Assembly (NCBI RefSeq): GCF_024166365.1
Contig: NC_064827.1
Coordinates: 47,830,635 to 47,894,634, forward strand
DNA from: Elephas maximus indicus
Lineage: Eukaryota > Chordata > Mammalia > Proboscidea > Elephantidae
DNA: 64,000 bases
Reading direction: 5' to 3'
In this document: positions 21,871-33,100 of the stretch, piece after piece
Layout: each line of letters opens with the position of its first letter
Position numbering within the stretch: the stretch's first letter is position 1
The notes under the pieces: model-generated
Seen by the model: only the letters and a program-made list of their open reading frames with translations
What the model was told of the DNA's origin: nothing
Databases searched by the model: none
Translations under genes and position numbers: made by a program

Positions 21871-22592
21871 AAAAAAAAGTTAAAAATACGTATACCTGTG
21901 CCTGACCTCACCCTGGACAGTTGAATCAGAATCCCTGGAGAAAGGGTCTGGGCATCTGTATTTTTAAAATCTTACCCAGAGTTTCTAATGCCCCAGGAGG
22001 TTCACCAGAAATGCCTCAGGAACTGGGATCTTTGTTCTTTGCTATAGCCTAGTACCTAGCACAGTATCTATATGGAAAGCTTGAGTACTTGTGCCCTTGC
22101 TGAGTGACCCTCATTTGCAAAAGTCTCCTTTACTTGGAATCCTCTTTAGTTACAGAAAGAAAAATGAAAAAAAAAAAAAACCTGAACCCCTGCCCCAAAA
22201 AATACCAGGAAGATTTTCAGACATCTTCCCACCCAGAATAGTTCCTATCCCTGACCCCAGTCTCTTATGGTTTCCAGTTCATCCTGACTATTATCACCAA
22301 ATAAATATTCCTAAAATACTAAATCTGCCACTCCATTGTTCAAAAGTCTTACCTAGGTCCCCATTACCTAAAAGGTAAGTGATAATTACTCCTTAGTTAG
22401 GTACACAAAATTTTCTACCATCTGTCTAGTAAAATACCAAATTGCTTGCATGCTAGTCTACTATTCCATATGAAACCTATACTAACTAGGGTAGTTTGCA
22501 TGCAGTTCTCCTGACATGTCTGGAACTCGCCCTTCTCTGTGTCACATACAGTAGTGTTGCTTATCTTCACCTATACTAATCCTCTCCATATT

Positions 22593-23117
22593 TGTCATGG
22601 ATTGAATTGTGTCCCCCAAAAATATGTGTTATCAATTTGGCTAGGCCATGATTCCCAGTATTTTGTGGTGCACCATTTTGTCATCTGACATGATTTTCCT
22701 GTGTGTTGTAAATCCTACCTCTATGATGTTAATGAGGTAGGGTAGGTAGCAGTTGTGTTAGTGAGGTAGGATTCAATCTACAAGATTGGATTGTGTCTTG
22801 AGGCAATCTCTTTTGGGATGTAGAGGAAAGTGGGGAGCAGAGAGACAGGGGGACCTCATACTACCAAGAAAGTAGCGCCAGGAGCAGAGCGTATCCTTTG
22901 GACCCGGGGTTCCTGCATGGAGAAGCTCCTAGTACAGTGGAAGATTAATGACAAGAACCTTCCTCCAGAGCCGACAGAGAGAGAGAAAGCCTTCCCCTAG
23001 AGCTGAGGCCCTGAATTTGGACTTCTAGCCTACTAGACTGTGAGAAAATAAATTTCTGTTTGTTAAAGCCATCCACTTGTGGTATTTCTGTTATAGCAGC
23101 ACTAGATGACTAAAACA
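22593..23117 (+). mobile_element. Solo LTR, ERVL-MaLR-like, second copy
   Basis: About 525 bp, starting TGTCATGGATTG and ending TAAAACA. Collinear with the LTR at 12932-13445. Carries AATAAA in 'gaaaataaatttctgtttg'. Confidence 0.75.
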
Positions 23118-23353
23118 ACATTTCAAGACTCCCCTTTTCAGGTCACTCCAGCAAAAAGTGAGCATTTCCTTTATTGTTTCTATTATTCAAAGCGTGCTAG
23201 CATTTACTATTTACCTTTGTAATTATTTATTTTCCATTTTATTCCCCCATGAAACTAGACTAAATTCCTGGTGAGCAGGGACTATGTCTTATAGGCCTTC
23301 TAACCCCCAGTGATTAACATGATGCCATCCACACAGTTAAGCATGTAATAATT

Positions 23354-23359
23354 ATTTAA
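23354..23359 (-). terminator. HEMGN: Candidate HEMGN poly(A) signal ATTAAA
   Basis: Minus-strand ATTAAA about 525 nt past the stop. AATAAA hexamers at 23238-23243 and 23226-23231 are alternatives giving a 640-655 nt UTR. All lie in or beside an L2 3' end. RNA 3' ends would be needed to choose. Confidence 0.35.
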
Positions 23360-23689
23360 TATACAGTTTGCACAAATAGAATATTTAAAAAGTTAAAATA
23401 TAATATCAAAATTCAAATACAAAAGTAAACTACACTCATCCCTCTAAGATTATCTTTGAAGATGTACCAAAATGATAAAAATTGCTAATAAAATTAACTA
23501 AAAGAGCCAACTAAAACCTGAATAAAATTTTGATGTTATTGTTACATTAATAATTGAACAAAGTTTACAAGAAAACTATATACTTCTGAAATTTTTTAAA
23601 TGTTAAGAATTAATCAATTATCTACCATTAATATTTAGGGAGAGGGAAATTATTCAGCCCTCCTCCTTCCCTTTTTTTTGCTTTTCTCA

Positions 23690-23693
23690 TCAC

Positions 23694-23725
<32 letters not shown>

Positions 23726-23726
23726 A
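23690..23726. repeat. CA microsatellite
   Basis: Interrupted (CA)n tract within the probable HEMGN 3' UTR. Confidence 0.85.
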
Positions 23727-23881
23727 GCAAGATACTGTCTATGTAACAGAGCCTAAAAAAACCATGTTAGTTCTCTCTTTCAGACATGGTCTATAAATGG
23801 AAAAACGACTAAGTTAAAATTGTAATGGCTGTTGTAGAGATGTATATTCCATTGGATGGTAACTATTATGGCTGAGCATTG

Positions 23882-23988
23882 TTAAAATAAAACATAGCTA
23901 TAGATGTCATTTTCTGGGTGATCCTCTTGAGGACTGTTCAAATTTGATGGTGTTCCCGGTTCTTCTGCTTTGGGTTTTTCTTTGATTT
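23882..23988 (-). CDS. HEMGN: HEMGN coding exon 4 and stop
   Basis: Encodes residues 414-448 ([14 protein letters not shown]... to NDIYSYVLF), stop TAA at 23884-23882. The acceptor is ATATTACAG. The C-terminal aromatic tail matches human hemogen. Confidence 0.94.
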
Positions 23989-26900
23989 CTGTAATATCAA
24001 ATACAATTTAAAAAATAGGTTCAATAAATAGTATTGGGACAATCAACTATTCATTTGGAAAAAAAATCTCTACCTCACACCATGCACAAAATAAATTTTA
24101 GATAGATTAAAGATTATAATACCATAAATGTTTAAAATATAGAATATTTTTCTAATCCTAGGATTAGAAAGACATTTCTAATCATGCCACAGAGACCAGA
24201 AACTACAAAGGAAAAGGTTGACATGGTTGACTAGCTAAAAATTAAAATTCTATATGGAAAAAACCACTATAAGCATAGTTAAAACAAGCAATTGGAAAAA
24301 ATATTTACAACCTATATATAGGTAAAAGTTTAATAACTATGCTATTTTAAAAGGTTTTTAATCAATTAAAAGAGGCAAACATCCCAAAATAAAAATGTGA
24401 CAAAAATTCTAACAGGCAATTCACACACATGCAAAATCCAGATTTTCAATAATCATAAAACAATGCCCACTAGCATTAATAATCAAAGAGAAAACTAAAA
24501 CAATAAGGTATTATCTAAAAATAAAGACAGAACCTACCAGACAGGCAAGGGTTCTTAAATTCCTTTAAATGTAATAATATACAGTATTGGCAAGGGTGTG
24601 GGGGAAGGGCGCTTTCATCAACTCTTGGTTTGTACGAATTGGTACAACGTTTCTGGAGGCTAGTCTGGCTAAATGTATCTGATCTTTAAATGAGAAGTCT
24701 TTGACCCAGAAATTCCACTTCTAGGGATTTAGCCAAAGGAAATAATCAGACAAATTTATCTTTTCAGTGCCTCAGTTTCCTTATACATAAAATGGTACAA
24801 TATTACTTATCCAATAGGATTGTTAATAGTGAACAAAGATAATCCACAGGGAATGTTTAATTCAGTGTCTGGCACATAAAAAAAAATTTTTTTTAACAAA
24901 TGCTAGCCCAATAAATATACTTCCGATGATGTCCATTAAACTTTGTTAAAAGAGTTAAAAAAGGAACTAAGCTACCACCAGGATTTCTTTAGAAAGCAGT
25001 TCCTTGGGCGTAACTGATCTGATAGATTCAGCCCCTGTCTGATCCACCTACAATTCCATACAAAGAGAAACAACAGTCTCAGTTTTGTCCCTGAGGCAAG
25101 AAAAGATCCACCACCCTCAAAGAAAGGTCACATGATTTTCAAAAGTCTGTGATTGCCAAAGAAAGAAAGGAGAAAGCTTTTCAGCAACAAATATTGAAAA
25201 AGAAGGGGTTTGTGGTAAACCTGACAAATCTTACAAGAATGATTTCTGGCAAAAGGATCATATTTTATGCTTTTGTCTCTCCCTCAGTGCCTTTTATCAT
25301 GAATTTACTTGCCTTTAGTTTATCAGGAAAACTAAAATTTCTAGAAAAAAACCTTATTCATCAAGCTTTTTGTTAATCTAGACTTAATTGTCCTTTAAGA
25401 TATTTTGTACATAACTTATCCTATATTGGGTTTCTTTCCCTCACTGACTACAGCTTCTCAAAATGGATAGTATGTGTAAGTACCTACTGTACATGCTTGC
25501 ATTTTCAATTATTTTCTTTTAATTTTTTTGGAAATGTTGCCAAGACAGACATTGGTTGAATGAAAAACCTTTTTTACTTGGAACTAGCCAGTGACATTCA
25601 TGGTACATGTTGAGATAATAGGCTAACCTGAGATTGTCAAAGAAGGTTGGAAATCAGCACTCTGGTGGGAATCTACCTTTGTTGGTGCTGTGATTATAAA
25701 TGGGAAACACAATTAAGTGATACTGTCACTGTCTTGTCTCCAATGAACAGCCCCTACCTCGAGGACTAGTATAAAAATCCTTGGCATCTTCCTGGTGTGC
25801 TATAGGATCCTGGCCTTCAGGCCCACCTGTTTCTTGGTGTGGCTCTGGAAAGCATTCTTTAGGCACATTTTTATTTGCACATGTCTTAGTAGAGAGGTCT
25901 TCAGGACCAGATGTTTCTTCATATATTTTAGGTGAATATTCTTCAGATCTAGGTGTTTCTTGATATATTTCAGGAGAATGTTCTTCAGGCCCAGGTTTCT
26001 CTCGGTATATTTCAGGAGAATGTTCTTCAGGCCCAGGTGTTTCTTGGACGGTTTTAGGAGATGGGGCTTTAGGCACAGTCACTTCTTTATATGTTTTATG
26101 AGAGGAGTATTCAGGTTCAGTTGTTTCTTGGTATGTTTTTGTAGAAAGGTCTTCAGGCACAGCTGTATCTTGTATTTTAGGAAAGAAGCTTTTGTTCTCA
26201 GCTGTTCCTTGATCTGGTTCAGAATTCCATTCCTTGGGTTCAGTTGTTTTTTGGTCTGTCTCAAGAGGGTAGCCTTTAGGCACATCTGGTTTAGGGTATA
26301 CTTCAGGAGAGCATCCTTCTAGGCCAGCTGTATCTTCAGATGTTTTAGAAGGAAGGGCTGTCACTACAAATGTTCCTTGGCACATTTTAGGAGAAAGGTC
26401 TTCAGGTTCAGCCATATCTGGGTGCATTTTGGAAGGATGGTCTTGAAGTACAGCTATTTCTTGGCACATTTCAGGAGAGAAGTCTTCGGGTTCAGCTATA
26501 TCTTGGTGTGTTTCAGAAGGGTGATTTTGTGCCCCTGTTTCTTGGTACTCAGAAGAATTTTTCTGATGTATAATGCTTTCTTGACATGTTTCAGAAAAGT
26601 ATTCCTCAGCCACTGCTTTTTCTTGGGAGGTTCCAGGAGGTAAGGCTTTGGTTACACTCCCAGGAGGCTCAGTTTCTCGCTCTGTAGGTACCAATGCTTT
26701 CTCTGTCATTTCCTTTTCTATTTGTGGCTCAGGATCCACCTTCAGTACTGCAGTTTGTTGTCTCTTTCTGCATCTTCTTTCATTTCCTTTTCCTGTTTTC
26801 TGCCGCTTGCTTTTCTTCTGTTCTCTGTGGAAAGATCAGAATTAGTGTCAGCAACAGGGCTACAGAATTCAAACAAATGCTTAGTAATAAAGACCCAGGC

Positions 26901-27064
26901 TTCCCACTGCCTTGTTGCATGACCTTGAACAAGTTACTTAATCTCTTTGAGTTCAGTCTCCTTGTTTGTAAAATGAAGGAACGGTGCTAGATGTTCTCAA
27001 TGGTCGGGAGAGGAAATGTCCCTCCGGGCCTTTTTGGCTTTGCTCACCAGGAAACTTCTTGCGG

Positions 27065-27116
<52 letters not shown>

Positions 27117-30100
27117 GATTAGCATTCTGTTGGAAGCTTAGGGGACATTTAGTTTGTTAATGGAGGAACAATTCAGAAAAGGAGGGTGAGAATGGTTGCC
27201 ATAACTCGAAGAATGTCACTGAATTGTACATGCAGAAATTGTTGAATTGGTACATATTCTGCCATGTATATTTTCAACAATAAAAATAAAATATTAAAAA
27301 ATAGCATTCTGATCCTACTTTGGAGAGTGGCGTCTGGGGTCTTAAATGCTGGCAAGTGGCCATCTAAGATGCATCAGTTGGTCTCAATCCACCTGGAGCA
27401 AAGGAGAATGAAGAACAGCAAAGACATATGGTAAAGATGAGCCCAAGAGACAGAAAGGGCCACATAAACCAGAGACTACATCAGCCTGAGACCAGAAGAA
27501 CTAGATGGTGGCCGGCTACAACCGATAACTGCCCTGACAGGGAACACAACAGAGAACCCCTGAGGGAGCAGGAGAGCAGTGGGATGCAGACCCCAAGTTA
27601 TTGTAAAAAGACCAGACTTCATGGTCCAACTGAGACTAGAAGGACCCCAGAAGTGATGGTCCTCAGACCTTCTGTTAGCCCAAGAGAGGAACCATTCCCA
27701 AAGCCAACTCTTCAGACAGGGATTGGACTGGACTATGGGCTAGAAAATGATACTGGTAAAGAGTGGGCTTCTTGGCTCAAGTAGACACATGAGACTATGT
27801 GGGCACTCCCTGTCTGCAGAAGAGATGAGAGGACAGAGGGGGTCAGAACCTGGCTGAATGGACATGAAAATAGAGAGTGGAGGGAAGGAGTGTGCTGTCT
27901 TATTAGAGGGAGAGCAACTAGGAGTATATAGCAAGGTGTATATAAGTTTTTGTATGCGAGACTGACTTGGTTTGTAAACTTTCACTTAAAGCACAATAAA
28001 TATTTTAAAAAACTAGCATTCTGGTTTATACACGAGTGTCTTTGGATTTAGCATGTGTGTTAGCCCATTACCACCTGGGTAAACTGATACGATTGAGTTT
28101 CTAGATCCACAAAGCTGCAGATCCACCCAGGCATGACTCCTGTCTGTGCAGCCTGCAGGTGGATGATATATGTAGCTTGCTTATCATTTACAGTGTCTCA
28201 TGTAAAGAATGCTAATTAGCTATGTTGTTGTAGTTATGTGCCATCTAATCAATTCAGACTCATAGTGACCCTATAGGACAGAGTAGAACTGCCCCATAGG
28301 GTTTCCAAGGGGTGGCTGGTGGATCTGAACTGCCAGCCTTTTTGGTTAGCAGCCAAGCTCTTAACCAGTGCGCCACCAGGGTTCCACTAATTAACTGTAG
28401 TACGCATCACATAACTGTACTGTAAGCTGTGTCAAAAGCTGCAAACACATTTCTTAAGGTTAAGAGGCCTGTAGAAAGGCATGAACAACCACATCACATT
28501 ACTCCTAATTAGCAGCTAGATTGAAGATCTAGAAGATGAAAGGATATGCCTGGAAATTGCAGCCAGTGACAAACTGTTAGACACTACAAATATAACCAAA
28601 TACAGATGGCTAATACAGATGGGCTCAAGGGGAAAAAAGATCCTATAAATAAGCATGTCATCTTTTTTCTAAACATGTTGAAATTCTGCTCCATGCTACC
28701 TGCTCCATGGAGCCTTCTCTAACGGACCACCGGCTGCAATGCTCTTCCTGCCCAGCACTCCTGTAGGCTTTATTATGGGGATCCTGCTTAAGGGGAGGAA
28801 CATAGGCTGCCTCCTACTGTATTAGTACAGGAGAACCCTTATTTCTTTTAGTAAACTAGATGTTCTTTGGAAATAAAACCATTGTTTTTTGAAGTCCTTG
28901 TAGTATTCATAGATTCTTACACATTAAAAAAAATGTATACCTTGCTCTACTTTTGTGTAATCAACACCTATGGAAGCAGTAGTCAAGAAATCGAACGACG
29001 TATTGCATTGGGCAAATCTGCTGTAAAAGACCTCTTTAAGGTGTTCAAAAGCAAAGATGTCATTTGAGGACTAAGGTGCGCCTGATCTAAGCCATGGTAT
29101 TTTCAGTTGCCTCATATGCATTTGAAAGCTGGGCAGTGAATAAGGAAGACCGAAGAAGAACTGATGCCTTTGAATGGTTTTGGTGAAGAATATTGAATGT
29201 ACCATGGACTGCCAGAAGAACAAACAAATCTGTCTTGGTAGAAGTACAACTGGAGTGCTTCTTGGAAGCAAGGGTGGTGAGGCTTCGTCTCACATACTTT
29301 GGACATGTTATCAGGAGGGACCAGTCCCTGGAGAAGGACATCGTGCTTGGTCAAGGAAAAAGAGGAAGACCCTCAAAGAGATGGATTGACACAGTGCCTG
29401 CAACGATGGGCTCAAACATAGCAACGATTCTGAGGATGGTGCAGGACTGGGCAGCGTTTTGTTCTATTGTACATAGGGTTGCTACGAGTCAAAACTGACT
29501 CAACGGCAGAGAACAACATCACTTTAGTGTATGTTTAAAAATTTTAAGAATGATTACATCACCAAACTCAGTTTGTGGTCAATATCAAAAAACTGTGTGT
29601 ATGTTTGTATACATATATATTAGGACAGTCAAAAATAAATATTAAAAATCATATAGAAGAAGGGGGAATCTAAAGATCGTTATGGCACCTTACCATTTTG
29701 AACTATAACTCCAAGCAACCATGGTAACAAGATGAATTGTAATAAAGTTCTTATGGTCAGATTTTAAAAAAAAGGTATATCTGAATTCTTCAGGAAACAC
29801 TTTTTTTTTCCCTAGATATTAAATCCTAAAGAATTTTTTATATAGATCTCTATATAACAGAATCTGAGTAATATAATGTACGTGCCTTCCCTGGTAGTTT
29901 TTGAGAAATATAAAAATATCCGTGTGGCCTAGACTTTAGTCCGTCCTCTAACACCTATCAACAATGCGATTTTGGGCAGGTCACTTAAGCCTTAGTTTCC
30001 TCATCTGTAAAATGGGGGGAATATCTGCCCAACCTCACATGGTTTTTGTAAGAATTACATTTAATAAATTAGATGAGAAAATTATCCAGATATAAATATA

Positions 30101-33100
30101 ACCAAAAAACCCAAACTTGTTGCCATCTAGTCTATTCCAACTCATAGCAACCCTATAGGTCAAAGTAGAACTGCCCCATAGGGTTTCCAAGGAGCCGCTG
30201 GTGGATTTGAACTGCCGACCCTTTGGTTAGCAACCAAGCTCTTAACCACTGAGTCACCAGAGCCTCAAATACAAATTAGTTCTCTAAAATTAAAGTAGGA
30301 AACACAGTGTTCCCTATGTGCCATGAACGGTTTTAAGTTATTTACTTATTGCTATCAAAAAAAAAAAAAAAAAAACTTTTTTTTTTTTATCTCATATAAT
30401 CTTCACATCCACCTATAAAGTAGATACTGTTACTATCTCCATTTTATAGATGACAAAACTGAGGCACAGAGAAGTTGAGGAGCTTGCCCAAGGTCAATTG
30501 GCTAGGAAGCTGGGGAGCCAGGCTTTGAATCTAGTCACTCTGGCTTTAGCAGCCAGACTCTTAACAGTTGCACTGTGCTGTTTCTCCGGAACTAAGCTTT
30601 CACTGTGTGCAGTACCTAGTAGTGAGAAAAGAGGATACAGCCCTCAGTAGTATAGAGATATGTTGCCAAAGCAAGACCAGCCAGGTGCCAAGAGGTCCAC
30701 CAAGGCGTCATCTACCTTGATAAATGTCTCAGTGTTGTCCCCTCAGCCCAGCAAGCTCAGAACCCCAATTCTGTCAGCACACTGAGCCTAGCTAGCTCCA
30801 GTCCCCAGGGACCAAGCACATCAACGAGGCTCAAAGAGACTGATAGGTAAACCAAAAGCCCAATGTATAACAGGGAGAAATACAGAGTCACTCAGAAGAG
30901 AATGCTTGAGCTAGCAAATGAAAGCACTCTTTCTCTGTAGGCAAGTATGGGGAGCCAAGGACCCGAGTACAGGATTCTCTGTTACAACATATGTTCAATT
31001 CAAAAAAAAACTCACTTTCTGCAGAACCATGCACTAAAAGTAACAGTGGTTATGGGGGGTGGGGGGAATAGGGTTGAGGCAAAGGACTCAAAATCTATGC
31101 AGCTATTTAATACTGGCAGAGATCATTTGAATAGTACAGACAGGCAGGTAAGTATGACTGGAGGCTGCCTCAGGAGATAGAAAAAATACACAGAAGCAAC
31201 AGCGTAAATGCAGCTTGCAGACGCTGAGACCATGCAAATAAGAGGGGCGCTCTGAGCCAGCGGTGCAGCCGTTAAGCTGGGCATAGGAGGAAGTGCAGCC
31301 TGCCACCTGCGGACAGCTGTGCGAGGTGGGAGGTGGTGGTGGTGAGCTTATCTGGGGAGGGAGCTGTGAATGCAGGCACTCGTTTTCAATTTTCATAAAA
31401 TACTGCTGAAAAGGATCTTGCTTATACATTGCAAGCCAAGCTGACGGCTTTTCCTGTTGAAGATTTTAATTCTATTCCACTATTCTGGCTCCCCTTGAAA
31501 AATCACGAACCAGTGCCTCTGCCACATTATACGGACATCATTCTCCTATTTACCAATCCTATGTGAGCTAAATGAGCTCTGGGTGCTGCAGTGGTTAAGC
31601 ACTCAGCTGCAAACCAAAAGGTCAGAGGTTCAAACCTATCAGCTGCTCAGCAGGAGAAAGATGTGGCAGCCTGCTTCCCTAAAGATTAAAGCCTTGGAAG
31701 CCCTGTGGAGCAGTTCTACTCTGTCCTACAGGTCAGCTCACCGGCAGTGGGTTTGGTGGTTTTAATTATATCCCCAAGGAGCCCTGGTGGCGCAGTGGTT
31801 AAGTGCTCAGCTGCTCACTGACAGGTTAGGAGTTTGAACCCATCAGCCATTCTGTGGGAAAAAGATGTGGCAGTCTGCTTCTTTAAAGATTACAGCCTTG
31901 GAAACCCTAGGAGGAAGTTCTACTCTGTTCCATAGGGTCGCTTTGATTCGGAATCAGCTCAACCGCAGTGGGTTTACGTGAGCTGATTGGCACTGTAGAA
32001 ACGTGTGTTACAGCAGAGCACTGTGTAATAGCATTACAGACAGTATTCAAGCCGTGGGGGAGCAGAGTCCTCTCTTGAGAAGAGGGCTTAGTTAGATCAG
32101 TGGTTCTCAACTGGGGGTGATTTTGCCCACTAGGGGGCATTTGGCAACGTCTGGACATGTTTTTAATTGTCACAGCTGAAGGCCCTGGTGCTACTGGCAT
32201 CTAGAGGGTAGAGGCCAGAGATTGTTAAACGGAGATGCACAGGACAGCCCCCCACAACAAAGAATTACACTGACCACAGCACAGTGTAGAGGTTGAGACA
32301 CACTGGCTTAGATGGGTGTTGTACTTCGGGCTCTTTGGGCTCCCTTTTCTATCTTCAGGCTAGCCCTTGTTTTCACAGTCATACTCTAAATGGATGTAAA
32401 TAGATGCTGCCTCACTTACGATCACGTTCTGTACTCTGTCACCGAGATTACATAGAGGTGACTTTGACTGGAGGTTCAAGACTCCCCAGACTCTTCTGTC
32501 ACTCACTCACTCCATGGAGAGTTAATCACACCTGTACAATAAAGATTTGACTAATAGGAAGCTTAGAGAACACTCTCAGAGGCTTCCTCAGTGATGTTCC
32601 CCACTCCCAACAACACGATGCTTACATGTTTCTGTGATCACAGTAGCTGAACCCCAGGCCTCTCAACAATATAACTGGATTGCTTGATGCTCTAATTAAA
32701 AGAGACCAGGGATAAAATTCTGTTCCCACCATTTTACTAGCTATGTGAACTCAGGCATGAGATTTAACTCATCAGAGACTTACTTTTCCTTTTTAGTAAA
32801 ACAGAGATTCCAAAAAACCAAACCTGTTGTCGTTGAGTTGGTTCCGACTCATATCGACCCTACAGGACAGAGTAGAACCGCCCCATAGGGCTTCCAAGGC
32901 TGTAAACCTTTATGGAAAAAGACTGCCACATCTTTCTCCCACGGAGCACCTGGTGGGTTCTAACCACTGACCCTTTGGTTAGCAGCCGAGCACTTAACAA
33001 CTGCACCGTCTTGAGCCTTAAAATAGAGATTATAATGCCTGACTCACAGGATTGTTGGAAATATAAAATATAGTCTGTGAAAGTGCTGAGCACTACTTGA

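Larger units (their letters stand above)
21061..22030 (+). mobile_element. MER5A-like element broken by several insertions
   Basis: 21061-21121 ('taaatcacctggagagc') and about 21880-22015 ('tgaatcagaatccctggaga') are two parts of one MER5A-type hAT element. Between them lie a small L1 retrocopy, two SINEs and an old L1 3' end. Confidence 0.6.
22225..23370 (+). mobile_element. L2 3' end split by an LTR
   Basis: 22270-22592 resembles 'cattgttcaaaagtcttacc' L2 sequence. 23118-23370 ends with the L2 3' UTR ('gagcagggactatgtctta'). Overlaps the probable HEMGN 3' end. Confidence 0.65.

Noticed and set aside
25960-26643. Plus-strand ORFs rich in F, R and C
   Set aside because: Antisense shadow of the HEMGN repeat exon.
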